Part shown: piece after piece, positions 8,702 to 17,101 of the stretch
Layout: each line of letters starts with the position of its first letter
Numbering within the stretch: position 1 is the first letter of the stretch
Assembly: GCF_014844035.1 (NCBI RefSeq)
Contig: NZ_CP062159.1
Coordinates: 4,154,001 to 4,218,000, forward strand
Direction of reading: 5' to 3'
Length of the DNA: 64,000 bases
Origin: Flavobacterium sp. MDT1-60
Lineage (GTDB): Bacteria > Bacteroidota > Bacteroidia > Flavobacteriales > Flavobacteriaceae
Position numbers and translations under genes: made by a program
The notes under the pieces: model-generated
The model's database searches: none
What the model saw: only the letters and a program-made list of their open reading frames with translations
Told to the model about the DNA's origin: nothing

Positions 8702-9382
8702 TTAAAGGCTTTTATAATGTGTGCTTTCGGCTGCGTGGTGTATTTCTACAATAGATCTGTCAAGATATAGCGCATAAAATAGTTTTGCCAGTTCTTCGGG
8801 AGAATGGGTCTTACTTGCCGGATCAATCAAACCATCCACGGTCAATAAGCCTACATGAATATTCTCTATCTTTAGACGACTGTGCAGCTGATAGGCCAGA
8901 CTTCGTAATGCTGCTTTACCAATCGATAGTGAACCATAATCTGCACTTGGCGTTAAAGCAAGACCACCTCCAGTTAGAAGTAATGCTCCCTGCTTCTGTT
9001 TTAAATCAGGGTAGGTAATTTGTAAGGTATGTAAAGTATTTGCAACGTTTACCGTAAATTCCTTTGTTAAAGATTCGGAACTTTCTGCGAGGATATCCTG
9101 AGCTTTTACAACGGCGGCATTGTAGTGTACAACGTCGAAACCTCCTAAATACTCACCTAAAGTTTGTATTGCATTGGTAAGGTCTTCAGCACTTCCGGCA
9201 TCACCTGCAGCAGTATAACTTTCAATTCCTTTTGCATCTAAATATTCTTTTAAGTTTTTTAACTTTTCGGGATTACGGCTGATCAGACCTACAGCAAATC
9301 CCTCATTACCGAATTGTTCGGCAACTGAAAGGCTCAAACCCGAGCCTGCACTAACTATTAATATTGATTTTTTTGTTGACAT
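8702..9382 (-). CDS. SDR-fold protein with an atypical active site
   Basis: 226 residues with a Rossmann SDR core: ILIVSAGSGLSLSVAEQF at the N-terminus and HYNAAVVKAQ where NNAG is normal. The expected YxxxK helix reads YGSLSIGKAALR: Lys is kept but the residue four before it is Leu, not Tyr, while a Tyr lies seven before. It may therefore be a non-classical SDR, a binding protein, or use a shifted Tyr. It follows the SDR at 9482 by 99 bp and is probably in the same transcript, although a small hairpin (9425-9448) lies between them. Confidence 0.75.
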   Translation of the reverse strand: MSTKKSILIVSAGSGLSLSVAEQFGNEGFAVGLISRNPEKLKNLKEYLDAKGIESYTAAGDAGSAEDLTNAIQTLGEYLGGFDVVHYNAAVVKAQDILAESSESLTKEFTVNVANTLHTLQITYPDLKQKQGALLLTGGGLALTPSADYGSLSIGKAALRSLAYQLHSRLKIENIHVGLLTVDGLIDPASKTHSPEELAKLFYALYLDRSIVEIHHAAESTHYKSL

Positions 9383-9424
9383 GATATTTAGTATTAGATT
9401 TTCTTAAACTATATTATTTTATTC

Positions 9425-9448
9425 GGGCATCCTATTATTGAGATGCCC
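9425..9448 (-). terminator. Possible intra-operon hairpin
   Basis: Perfect arms GGGCATC (9425-9431) and GATGCCC (9442-9448) between two SDR genes. The minus-strand downstream tract is only weakly U-rich, so it may attenuate or process rather than terminate. Confidence 0.4.
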
Positions 9449-9481
9449 TGCTGAAACCAGCATTATTATGAAAAGTGATCA

Positions 9482-10294
9482 TTAAATGGTATTTTCCCAA
9501 GCTTTTAACTGGTGGTCTTTTAACATGTCTTCCACGAATTGCGGTACCACGTTTCTGAATTTACCGTTATCTGACGGTACAATTTCGATAATTGCATCGA
9601 TCATTTCCTGTGGATCCAGTCTTCCTTCTGGTGTACCTAAAAGCGAATCGAAATTGGCTTTCATATCAGCACGTTTGGTAAAGTTTTTGTCGTCATCCAG
9701 CCAGCGGAAAGCATTTTCAGCCATCGTTTCGTTGTAACCAGTTAAGTAAGCTCCAGGATTAATGGTTTGGATTTTGATTCCGTAAGGATTCAATTCATCA
9801 GCCAATGCTTCTGCAACTGCTTCAAGAGCGTGTTTGGTTGAAACGTAGATTCCGTAACCAGATGGCGTGAATAATCCACCCATAGAAGAAGTAAAAACGA
9901 TTTTACCTTTTTTGCCTTCTGTGATCCATTTAGAAGCAAAGCCTTGTGACAATTGCAGCGGAGCAAAAACATTTGTTTCATAATTAGCACGAACCAAATC
10001 AAGCGGAATTTCAAATACCGGACCGCTTTCCCCGATTCCTGCATTACTAAAGAATACATCGATGTCACGTTTTAAAGCGTTGGCCACGTCATATTTATCA
10101 AGGATGTTCAGTTTTACCACTTCTATGTTGTTTTCAAGTCCTGCTTCGGCAACTTTTTTGCGTAAGGCAGTAACTTCCGGCAGGATTTGTACTCCTGCAA
10201 TAACTTTGTGTCCTAATTTAGCAAGACCAAATGCTGCTCCTTCTCCTAATCCGGAACCTGCTCCGGTGATCAAAATTGTTTTTGTTGTACTCAT
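9482..10294 (-). CDS. SDR-family oxidoreductase, copy 1 of a near-identical pair
   Basis: 270 residues, a classical SDR: TGAGSGLG at residues 10-17, SNAGIGESG near 84, SSMGGL near 136, and YVSTK as the YxxxK active site. It differs from the protein at 13057-13869 at a single residue I can find (Asn versus Asp in VVKLxILDKYD). At DNA level the centre is almost identical while both ends carry many silent differences. Substrate unknown. It is driven from the family 1 operator at 10353-10418 and precedes the SDR-like gene at 8702. Confidence 0.9.
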   Translation of the reverse strand: MSTTKTILITGAGSGLGEGAAFGLAKLGHKVIAGVQILPEVTALRKKVAEAGLENNIEVVKLNILDKYDVANALKRDIDVFFSNAGIGESGPVFEIPLDLVRANYETNVFAPLQLSQGFASKWITEGKKGKIVFTSSMGGLFTPSGYGIYVSTKHALEAVAEALADELNPYGIKIQTINPGAYLTGYNETMAENAFRWLDDDKNFTKRADMKANFDSLLGTPEGRLDPQEMIDAIIEIVPSDNGKFRNVVPQFVEDMLKDHQLKAWENTI

Positions 10295-10352
10295 GATTTC
10301 TAAGTTTTATTTATTGTTAATATGATTTAATAGATGTTGATTTTCTATGAAG

Positions 10353-10418
10353 CAAAGTTGCAACGAAACCAAGAGGCAGGCTGTACGAATAACAAAGTCT
10401 CTATTATGAATATCAAAG
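10353..10418 (-). promoter_or_regulatory. AraC-type operator-promoter (family 1) of SDR copy 1
   Basis: Half-sites ACGAATAACAAAG (10385-10397) and ATGAATATCAAAG (10406-10418), 21 bp apart; minus -7 element CAACTTTG at 10353-10360, 25 bp away. The stretch between -7 and half-site (with ACGAAACCAAGAGG) is also shared with the copy at 14366-14431, so the promoter was duplicated with the gene. Confidence 0.75.
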
Positions 10419-10496
10419 ATAGATTTCAACAAAAAATATTTTATTGAATTTTAAATATTTGCAAAATGCTATTTTTTCATTAAAATCATAAAACAA

Positions 10497-10523
10497 CAAA
10501 AGCCCACAGTTTGTGGGCTTTTG
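10497..10523 (-). terminator. Terminator of AraC gene
   Basis: Arms AGCCCACA (10501-10508) and TGTGGGCT (10512-10519) with T tracts on both sides, just past the stop of the AraC gene at 10549. Confidence 0.85.
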
Positions 10524-10548
10524 TTAAAACGAGTAGATTATGCTACTA

Positions 10549-11457
10549 TCAATTCAATGATTTTCTAAACTCGACGGGAGAGTTTTTTGTTTTTTGCTTG
10601 AAGAGTTTATTAAAAGACTGCGGATGCTCAAATCCCAGCTGATAGGCAATTTCTGCAACACTCAGGTCGCTGTTTGCCAGAATAGATTTTGCTTTTTCGA
10701 TCAGTCGGGAATGAATGTGCTGCTGAGTAGTCTGCCCGGTAAGCAAGCGAAGCATGTCACTCAGGTAGCGAGGTGAAACCTTTACATGATCGGCTACATC
10801 TTGTACCGTTGGCAATCCTCCAATGAGTGATTTATCAGTATCAAAATAAGAAGATAGAAACGCTTCAACTTCAGACAGCATATCGTTGTGTATCGGTTTT
10901 CGAGTAATGAACTGCCTATTGTAAAATCGGTTACTGTAATTGAGCAGCAATTCGATTTGGGAAATAATTACATCCTGACTGAAATGGTCGATGTTATTAT
11001 CGACTTCCAGGATGATATTCTCAAAAATTGAAAAAATAATCTGCTTTTCCTTATCAGAAAGATAGAGTGCTTCGGCAACTGAATAGGAGAAGAATCCATA
11101 ATTGGCAATATTTTTTGCCAAAGGATAATTTCTAAGAAACTCAGGGTGAAAAATTAAAGTATAACCACTATAGTCTGCTTCCTGATCTGAAGAATAAACA
11201 ATCTGATCGGGCGCAGTAAAGGACAGTCCGCCTTCTTCAAAATCATAATGTCCCTGACCGTATTTGATAGCTCCGGCAAAATGCTTTTTGAATGATATTT
11301 TATAGAACTTAAGAATAAATGCAGTATTAGGCTGTTCGGATATGTTAATATCTTTATAGTCTACAAGTGCAATCAAAGGATGTTTTGGCTTTGGAAGGCC
11401 TAACTGATCCATTGCATTTGAGATACTTGTATAGGTATAGGTTTTTAGCTTTTTCAT
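10549..11457 (-). CDS. AraC-family transcriptional regulator
   Basis: 302 residues. Sensor domain about 35-180 (FTAPDQIVYSSDQE, YSGYTLIFHPEFL), then the double helix-turn-helix: VQDVADHVKVSPRYLSDML and SVAEIAYQLGFEHPQSFNKL, with the end KKxKNSPVEFRKSLN-like. It is translated 8 bp after tag, so the two should share a transcript. The AraC remnant at 18811-18909 is closest to this protein (shared LGFEH-QSF-KLFK). Effector unknown. Confidence 0.9.
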   Translation of the reverse strand: MKKLKTYTYTSISNAMDQLGLPKPKHPLIALVDYKDINISEQPNTAFILKFYKISFKKHFAGAIKYGQGHYDFEEGGLSFTAPDQIVYSSDQEADYSGYTLIFHPEFLRNYPLAKNIANYGFFSYSVAEALYLSDKEKQIIFSIFENIILEVDNNIDHFSQDVIISQIELLLNYSNRFYNRQFITRKPIHNDMLSEVEAFLSSYFDTDKSLIGGLPTVQDVADHVKVSPRYLSDMLRLLTGQTTQQHIHSRLIEKAKSILANSDLSVAEIAYQLGFEHPQSFNKLFKQKTKNSPVEFRKSLN

Positions 11458-11465
11458 AATTTCCG

Positions 11466-12014
11466 TTATTTTCTGTTCCAGGCTGGTTTTGCTTCCAGCG
11501 TTTTATGGTAAATTTCACAATTGGTACTGTGTGCGCCTGGAAGATACCCGATACTCATGAGAAATTCATTGACAATTTCACCACCGGTAAATTTGAATGT
11601 CTTTTTAAAAAGTTTCATCCATTCTGCTAATGACTTTGGATGATGGCTGTCCAGCCATTTTTCGAACGAGCCAAATTCCTGCTGCATTTTTAGTATGGTT
11701 TTTGCGTTCTCAATCGCGGCATTGATTTTTAGCCGATTCCTGATAATACCGGGATCGTTCAACAATCTTTCCCTATCGTTTTCCTTATATTCTGCGACTT
11801 TTTTAATGCTGAAATTATCATACGCTGCTCGGAAAGTATCCTGCTTTTTTAAGATGGTTTCCCAGCTCAGTCCAGCCTGGTTTATTTCGAGTATCAGCCT
11901 TGCAAATAATTCGTCGTCATTGTGTATCGGAAAGCCGTACTGGTTATCGTGATACGATTTATGAAGTTCTTTTCTCGGACCCGACATACTATTTAAATAA
12001 CTGCAATATGACAT
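11466..12014 (-). CDS. tag: DNA-3-methyladenine glycosylase I
   Basis: 182 residues, close to the usual length. The protein begins MSYCSYLNS and ends with GAHSTNCEIYH; the early Cys and late His/Cys match the zinc ligands of Tag, and EYHDxxYG appears as SYHDNQYGFPIHND. The helix-hairpin-helix glycosylase core follows (QAGLSWETILKKQDTFRAAY, DPGIIRNRLKINAAIENA). It excises 3-methyladenine from alkylated DNA. Placement 8 bp ahead of an AraC gene suggests joint control with the SDR cluster. A TATATTTG -7-like element lies at 12045-12052. Confidence 0.9.
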   Translation of the reverse strand: MSYCSYLNSMSGPRKELHKSYHDNQYGFPIHNDDELFARLILEINQAGLSWETILKKQDTFRAAYDNFSIKKVAEYKENDRERLLNDPGIIRNRLKINAAIENAKTILKMQQEFGSFEKWLDSHHPKSLAEWMKLFKKTFKFTGGEIVNEFLMSIGYLPGAHSTNCEIYHKTLEAKPAWNRK

Positions 12015-12080
12015 TTTAAAGAAAATTGCTTAGTGAACGTTTTACAAATATAAGTATTCATTGTATTGTTTTGATGTAAT

Positions 12081-12899
12081 TTAATTGCCCGGAAATTCAA
12101 TGTTCAACAATCTTCCAACATGTTTTCTAAAATTTTCGCTTCCCATTTCGGTAAGCTGACCGGCTATCTTAACAGCATCCGCACCTGCCATGTATCTTAA
12201 CTGATTTTTACCATCTGTAGCGGCTTCAAAAACAACATCAGCTATTACTTCCGGTTCGCTAAAATCAAGCAGCGTATTATTGTTGAAAAAGAGATCTATC
12301 AATTTTTCCTGTATCGGATCGTACTCCGGATGCGCAAATGCCTTTACACCATTTACAAAACTGGATTTTATGCCGCCTGGTGCTACTGTTTTAATCGTAA
12401 TATTGAATGGCGCCAATTCGTAAGACAAGCTTTCGCTTAATCCTTCCAATGCCCATTTTGTCGCATTATAAACTGAAGCCAATGGACAGGATATTATGCC
12501 AAAAACCGATGTTGTAGTAATAAACATTCCCCTGCCTCTCTCTTTGAAATAAGGAGTAAAAGCCTTTACAACCTTAATTACTCCAGTAAGATTTGTGTTG
12601 ATCTGGTCTTCGATTGCTTCGATGGGACTGGCTTCCAAAGAGCCACTCAAGCCATAGCCCGCATTATTAAATACAACATCAATACTTTCATTGGCAGTCA
12701 GCTCGCTAATAGTTGTATCAATCTGTTCTTTCTGAGTAACATCGAGCCGAATTAATTTTACATTTTCCAGCGCGTTTAACTCCGTTTCCTTTTCAGGATT
12801 ACGCATCGTTGCAATTACCCTCCAGCCGCTGGCCTGAAATAATCTAGCGGTGGCTTTACCCAGACCAGCTGATGCACCCGTAATAAATATAGTCTTCAT
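12081..12899 (-). CDS. SDR-family oxidoreductase
   Basis: 272 residues, a classical SDR: TGASAGLG at residues 7-14, NNAGYG near 80, a TTTSVFG serine region, and YNATK active site. The Arg at about 33 (ATMRNPEKE) fits NADP(H). Substrate unknown. It is preceded by the terminator at 13009-13041 and by its own family 2 repeat promoter (12928-12987), so it forms a separate transcript. It differs clearly from the duplicated SDRs. Confidence 0.9.
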   Translation of the reverse strand: MKTIFITGASAGLGKATARLFQASGWRVIATMRNPEKETELNALENVKLIRLDVTQKEQIDTTISELTANESIDVVFNNAGYGLSGSLEASPIEAIEDQINTNLTGVIKVVKAFTPYFKERGRGMFITTTSVFGIISCPLASVYNATKWALEGLSESLSYELAPFNITIKTVAPGGIKSSFVNGVKAFAHPEYDPIQEKLIDLFFNNNTLLDFSEPEVIADVVFEAATDGKNQLRYMAGADAVKIAGQLTEMGSENFRKHVGRLLNIEFPGN

Positions 12900-12927
12900 T
12901 TTCTTTTGAATTTAAATTTTACAAGTG

Positions 12928-12987
12928 CAAATTTCCTTTCATTAACCCAGATTTTAGTATCCAAAACCGTAAATGATGTAGTCAAAA
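12928..12987 (-). promoter_or_regulatory. 21-bp direct-repeat operator (family 2) of SDR 12081
   Basis: GTATCCAAAA (12957-12966) and GTAGTCAAAA (12978-12987) start 21 bp apart and match at 8 of 10 positions. A minus -7 element GAAATTTG lies at 12928-12935. It resembles the perfect repeat at 17510-17541. Confidence 0.5.
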
Positions 12988-13008
12988 AAACGATTGGTCT
13001 TAGCGCAT

Positions 13009-13041
13009 AAAAAAAGCCGATGGTTAAATCGGCTTTTTTAT
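13009..13041 (-). terminator. Terminator of SDR copy 2
   Basis: Arms AAAAAAGCCGAT and ATCGGCTTTTTT around a short loop, 16 bp after the stop of the SDR at 13057. Confidence 0.85.
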
Positions 13042-13056
13042 AGTTCAGGTATGTTA

Positions 13057-13869
13057 TTAGATGGTATTTTCCCAAGCTTTTAATTGGTGATCTTTTAACA
13101 TGTCTTCTACAAACTGTGGCACCACGTTTCTGAATTTACCGTTATCTGACGGTACAATTTCGATAATTGCATCAATCATTTCCTGTGGATCCAGTCTTCC
13201 TTCTGGTGTACCTAAAAGCGAATCGAAATTGGCTTTCATATCAGCACGTTTGGTAAAGTTTTTGTCGTCATCCAGCCAGCGGAAAGCATTTTCAGCCATC
13301 GTTTCGTTGTAACCAGTTAAGTAAGCTCCAGGATTAATGGTTTGGATTTTGATTCCGTAAGGATTCAATTCATCAGCCAATGCTTCTGCAACTGCTTCAA
13401 GAGCGTGTTTGGTTGAAACGTAGATTCCATAACCAGATGGTGTGAATAATCCACCCATAGAAGAAGTAAAAACGATTTTACCTTTTTTGCCTTCTGTGAT
13501 CCATTTAGAAGCAAAGCCTTGTGACAATTGCAGCGGAGCAAAAACATTTGTTTCATAATTAGCACGAACCAAATCAAGCGGAATTTCAAATACCGGACCG
13601 CTTTCCCCGATTCCTGCATTACTAAAGAATACATCGATGTCACGTTTTAAGGCATTGGCAACGTCGTATTTGTCAAGAATGTCCAGTTTTACCACTTCTA
13701 TATTGTTTTCAAGTCCAGCTTCAGCAACTTTTTTGCGTAAGGCAGTAACTTCCGGCAGGATTTGTACTCCTGCAATAACTTTATGACCTAATTTAGCTAA
13801 ACCAAATGCTGCTCCTTCTCCTAATCCGGAACCTGCTCCGGTAATCAAAATTGTTTTTGTTGTACTCAT
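13057..13869 (-). CDS. SDR-family oxidoreductase, copy 2 of a near-identical pair
   Basis: 270 residues with the same motifs as the gene at 9482-10294: TGAGSGLG, SNAGIGESG, SSMGGL, YVSTK. Only one amino-acid difference is visible. About 520 bp in the middle differ at about three positions, whereas the last 75 bp and first 200 bp carry dense silent changes, a mosaic that suggests gene conversion between older paralogues. It is cotranscribed with the HbpS/GlcG-like gene 50 bp upstream and closed by a strong terminator. Confidence 0.9.
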   Translation of the reverse strand: MSTTKTILITGAGSGLGEGAAFGLAKLGHKVIAGVQILPEVTALRKKVAEAGLENNIEVVKLDILDKYDVANALKRDIDVFFSNAGIGESGPVFEIPLDLVRANYETNVFAPLQLSQGFASKWITEGKKGKIVFTSSMGGLFTPSGYGIYVSTKHALEAVAEALADELNPYGIKIQTINPGAYLTGYNETMAENAFRWLDDDKNFTKRADMKANFDSLLGTPEGRLDPQEMIDAIIEIVPSDNGKFRNVVPQFVEDMLKDHQLKAWENTI

Positions 13870-13919
13870 GATTTCTAAGTTTTAATGATTTTAATATGAT
13901 TATTTATTATTAATTGTTG

Positions 13920-14312
13920 TTATACTAAGCTGCCTGCCGTTGCGATTTCAAAATCCTGATCTGGACTGCCTCCGGATACTCCGATGTAGGCTACGATATC
14001 ATTTCCTGATTTTACTGGTACTCCGCCTTTAAAACCTACAAGACCTCCACTGGTGTTAACCATACCGTAAGTTTTGTTTTCAGGATTTAAGAATTCACCA
14101 ACCGCTTCAGAATTCATACGGAACAGCATGGCTGTTTTTGCTTTTCCCATTGAGATATCTATCGAGCCAAGAAATGCATCATCCATTCTTACAAATGCTT
14201 TCAAGTGTCCTGCAGGATCTAAAATTGTAATGTTGGCATTTACACCAATTTCGTTTGCTTTGTCAATCGCTTGATATAGGGATTTGAAAGCTTGTTTTTG
14301 ATTTGTTTCCAT
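13920..14312 (-). CDS. HbpS/GlcG-family (DUF336) protein
   Basis: 130 residues, full length for the family. It shows the usual order: an N-terminal helix (AFKSLYQAIDKANEIG), strand NANITILDPAGHLKAFVRMD, helix SIDISMGKAKTAMLF, and the glycine-rich end GGVPVKSGNDIVAYIGVSGG followed by PDQDFEIA. Relatives bind haem or other small molecules; some act as corrinoid adenosyltransferases. No signal peptide, so cytoplasmic. First gene of an operon with SDR copy 2, under the family 1 operator at 14366-14431. Confidence 0.9.
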   Translation of the reverse strand: METNQKQAFKSLYQAIDKANEIGVNANITILDPAGHLKAFVRMDDAFLGSIDISMGKAKTAMLFRMNSEAVGEFLNPENKTYGMVNTSGGLVGFKGGVPVKSGNDIVAYIGVSGGSPDQDFEIATAGSLV

Positions 14313-14365
14313 GATACTTATTTTTAAATTGTTACTGTGTGATTTAGTACTCGTTTTGTATGAAG

Positions 14366-14431
14366 CAAAGTTGCGACGAAACCAAGAGGTAGATTGTACG
14401 AATTACAAAGCCTTTATTATGAATATCAAAG
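14366..14431 (-). promoter_or_regulatory. AraC-type operator-promoter (family 1) of the HbpS-SDR operon
   Basis: Half-sites ACGAATTACAAAG (14398-14410) and ATGAATATCAAAG (14419-14431), 21 bp apart; minus -7 element CAACTTTG at 14366-14373, 25 bp away. Nearly identical over about 75 bp to the site at 10353-10418. Confidence 0.75.
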
Positions 14432-14512
14432 ATAGATGCAGAGCAATTATATAAATACCTAAAAAACAATACATTAAACTTAAATTAATTTAATACAGAT
14501 AAGTTTTAAATT

Positions 14513-14543
14513 AAAAGTCCGCGAAAGAAACGCGGACTTTTTA
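14513..14543 (-). terminator. Terminator of AraC gene
   Basis: Perfect 11-bp arms AAAAGTCCGCG (14513-14523) and CGCGGACTTTT (14531-14541), 20 bp past the stop of the AraC gene at 14563. Confidence 0.85.
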
Positions 14544-14562
14544 AACATGGTGCAATAAATCA

Positions 14563-15489
14563 CTAACCTATCTGTCTGTAAAGCACAGGAGTGTATTGGG
14601 TATGCTTTTTAAAATAAGTGCTAAAATGCTGGATTTCTGAAAAGCCAAGACGGTATGAAATTTCTTTTACGGGAATATTAGAATTTTTGAGCAAAGCTTT
14701 AGCTTCGGCGATTGTTTTTTCGGCTATCCAATTTCCCACAGATTTTCCTGTTTTACTTTTTATAACATTATTTAGATAATTGGGATGCAAATTTAGGATT
14801 TCTGCATACTCGGTTACCCTGTGTGCCTTTTCGTTACTGCCGTTGCCAAGGTCACGGTAATGCTGCTCAATAATAATCTTAAATTTGTTTACAATTTCTG
14901 AAGCACGGCAGCTTTCATATGAAGGTATAATATTGTCTGTTAGTAAATTATCTTTAATCTTGATTAGCAAGGCAACAAATAAATGAGCTATCAATTTATT
15001 GCGGTAAGGAGATGCTGAAAAAAAAGCCTTTTCTATCTGCATGTACAATTCTTCAAATTCTGAAAATTTTTCCGCAGGCACTACCTGAGGCAAAATACTC
15101 TCTGCCAAAAGAAAAGGAAATTCTTCAAATATCTGCGAATGCACATTTTCCTTTAAAAAGCACTCTGTAAAAGTAAGCAGATAAAGATCTCTGGTATCTT
15201 TAATACGGAATTTTTTAATATGCCCAGGTGTATTAAAAAATATGGTTTGGGGTGCTATGTCATATTGCTCATTATCGGATATGAATTTTCCCCTGGCATC
15301 CTTAACGAAGACAAATGAAAAGAAATTGCCCCGGTATACAGCCGATTCGTATGTCTTAGGATTATATAGGTTTCCCATATTGTATATGGTGAATTTCTGA
15401 GCAATGTCAATGTCGACAGCGATGCCCAAATGTTTATACAACTCCTGGATCCTGTCAAATATTAGTAAAGGTTCGATAACTGTTTTCAT
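14563..15489 (-). CDS. AraC-family transcriptional regulator
   Basis: 308 residues. The sensor half (about 50-170) includes FFSFVFVKDARGKF and PQTIFFNTPGHIKKF; the DNA-binding half ends with VKEISYRLGFSEIQHFSTYF and KKHTQYTPVLYRQ. It is a paralogue of the protein at 16170-17093: both share FVKDA, TIFFxxPGH and the block LLxKIK. It starts 10 bp after the stop of the degenerate SDR, so the two form an operon with the family 2 repeat at 16098-16158 in front. Autoregulation is likely (inference). Confidence 0.9.
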   Translation of the reverse strand: MKTVIEPLLIFDRIQELYKHLGIAVDIDIAQKFTIYNMGNLYNPKTYESAVYRGNFFSFVFVKDARGKFISDNEQYDIAPQTIFFNTPGHIKKFRIKDTRDLYLLTFTECFLKENVHSQIFEEFPFLLAESILPQVVPAEKFSEFEELYMQIEKAFFSASPYRNKLIAHLFVALLIKIKDNLLTDNIIPSYESCRASEIVNKFKIIIEQHYRDLGNGSNEKAHRVTEYAEILNLHPNYLNNVIKSKTGKSVGNWIAEKTIAEAKALLKNSNIPVKEISYRLGFSEIQHFSTYFKKHTQYTPVLYRQIG

Positions 15490-15499
15490 ACTGATTGGT

Positions 15500-16078
15500 T
15501 TATAGCTTTAGCCCGTTAATAATGATATATTGTCCTGATATAAGGTCTGAAAGATCGGAGGCAAAAAACTCAGCAGCGTCTGCGATATGTATACTTCCAG
15601 TCGGAATTTCAAACAAATCGTTTTTCGTTACAATCGCATTTAAGGTTATACCACGCTGCTGTACAAATGATGCCTGTTTTTTCATTTGTTCGATGAAGTC
15701 CGGAAAATTTTGTAGATCAGTTTTCGGCACTATATAAATCACCCGTCCTTTATCAGCAATATGCTTAACCGCAAACTGAATTAACTGCATGAGAGATTCA
15801 TCTTGTTCAGGATTCAATACTATTATGTCGGGTTTTCTTTTTTGCGGCAGAAAAAGCACTTCATAATTGGTTTGTTCTTTGAAATTTACTCTCACCTTAT
15901 AAACGCCAGTACCCATGGCTTTAATATCACTTACTAATTTATCGATCCCATAATTTTCCTTCTCTGAATAATGCAGGACCATTTTTGCTCCGAGTGAGGC
16001 AAACCTTTCAGCGATAGCTTTACCTGTTTCATTTAATGAATAGGTTATAATAGCTGTTTTGTGTTGGAATTTGAACAT
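15500..16078 (-). CDS. Degenerate SDR-like protein
   Basis: 192 residues with an SDR-like Rossmann start (KTAIITYSLNETGKAIAERF) and the typical end of enoyl-ACP-reductase-like SDRs (SDLISGQYIIINGLKL). The glycine motif, the NNAG motif and the YxxxK pair are missing: the catalytic helix region reads QMKKQASFVQQRG. It is therefore unlikely to be a normal oxidoreductase. The longer start at 16108 lies upstream of the predicted -7 element (16098-16105), so ATG 16078 was chosen. Cotranscribed with the AraC gene at 14563; it could be a sensor partner or a decaying enzyme. Confidence 0.7.
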   Translation of the reverse strand: MFKFQHKTAIITYSLNETGKAIAERFASLGAKMVLHYSEKENYGIDKLVSDIKAMGTGVYKVRVNFKEQTNYEVLFLPQKRKPDIIVLNPEQDESLMQLIQFAVKHIADKGRVIYIVPKTDLQNFPDFIEQMKKQASFVQQRGITLNAIVTKNDLFEIPTGSIHIADAAEFFASDLSDLISGQYIIINGLKL

Positions 16079-16097
16079 GTGTCTTGATTTTATAATA

Positions 16098-16158
16098 CAA
16101 ATTTGCATATAAAAACAAGTTTGGTTGTTGCGAGAAACCTATGATGTATTGCAAAAAT
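16098..16158 (-). promoter_or_regulatory. 21-bp direct-repeat operator (family 2-like) of the degenerate SDR-AraC operon
   Basis: TTGCGAGAAA (16128-16137) and TTGCAAAAAT (16149-16158) start 21 bp apart. A minus -7-like element CAAATTTG is at 16098-16105. Looser than the other family 2 sites. Confidence 0.4.
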
Positions 16159-16169
16159 CGAATATTAGA

Positions 16170-17093
16170 TTAAGAATATGCCTGACGGTATGCCAAAGGT
16201 GTTAATCCTGTGTGTTTTTTGAAGTAATTGCCGAAGTGTGCACTTTCTATAAAGCCTAACTTTATACTTATTTCTTTATTAGAAAGGCTGGTATGAAGCA
16301 AAAGGCTCTGTGCTTCAGTGATCATTTTTTCCGAAATCCAAACGCGTACTGATTTTCCGGTTTTGGTTTTTATAACCGTATTGAGGTAATTCTCATGAAG
16401 GCTTTGAATTTCTGCATAATCTGTTACACGAAATTGTATTTCAGTTTTACCTTCCACAAGATCCCTAAAATGGTTTTCTAGGCTGGCTTTGAAATTTTTA
16501 ACTATTTGCGAACTTTTATTGCCTTCGTATATAGGATTATAATCTTTCCAGAAAGCTTCTTTTATTTTAAATAACAAAATCATCAAATAATTTCCGATAA
16601 TCTTCTGCTTATATATCGAATTGGACTCAAAAGCTTTAAACAGCTGCAGACAGCTATCCTCAAAATGAGCAAACTCATCAGGCGCAAGTGTACGTGGGTT
16701 TACTGTTTCTGAAACCAAAAAAGGGAATTCCTGAAATACATCGCCATGAATGTTCTTCTTTAGGAAAGCTTCTGTAAAGGCTACCAGATAGACATCGTTC
16801 ATATCAAACCACTCAAATGATCTGTAATGGCCTGGATTTGTAAAAAAAATAGTTCCAGGTTCCATTGCAAAAGTGATGTTGTCGGTTGTGTAATCTGCAT
16901 GTGCATCTTTGACAAATAACATCGTGAAGTAATTTGGACGAAATACAATTGACTTAAATGGAAGCACTTTAAACAGATCTTTCAAATTGCTTAAGGAAAA
17001 TCCATCACCGTCATGCAGCATGTGAGAAACAGGAAGGTTCATTGCTGCAAATGTCTCTGTAAGATCTTTGAAGATAGCTGGATTCTCTTTCAT
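16170..17093 (-). CDS. AraC-family transcriptional regulator
   Basis: 307 residues. Sensor domain about 50-165 (FTMLFVKDAHADYTT, PGTIFFTNPGHYRSF), double helix-turn-helix at the C-terminus (LSNKEISIKLGFIESAHFGN, then KKHTGLTPLAYRQAYS). It is a paralogue of the regulator at 14563-15489. It begins 8 bp after the NTF2-like gene and shares its promoter, which carries the perfect TGTAGCCAAAA repeat at 17510-17541, so it may autoregulate through that site (inference). Confidence 0.9.
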   Translation of the reverse strand: MKENPAIFKDLTETFAAMNLPVSHMLHDGDGFSLSNLKDLFKVLPFKSIVFRPNYFTMLFVKDAHADYTTDNITFAMEPGTIFFTNPGHYRSFEWFDMNDVYLVAFTEAFLKKNIHGDVFQEFPFLVSETVNPRTLAPDEFAHFEDSCLQLFKAFESNSIYKQKIIGNYLMILLFKIKEAFWKDYNPIYEGNKSSQIVKNFKASLENHFRDLVEGKTEIQFRVTDYAEIQSLHENYLNTVIKTKTGKSVRVWISEKMITEAQSLLLHTSLSNKEISIKLGFIESAHFGNYFKKHTGLTPLAYRQAYS

Positions 17094-17101
17094 AGACTTT
17101 T

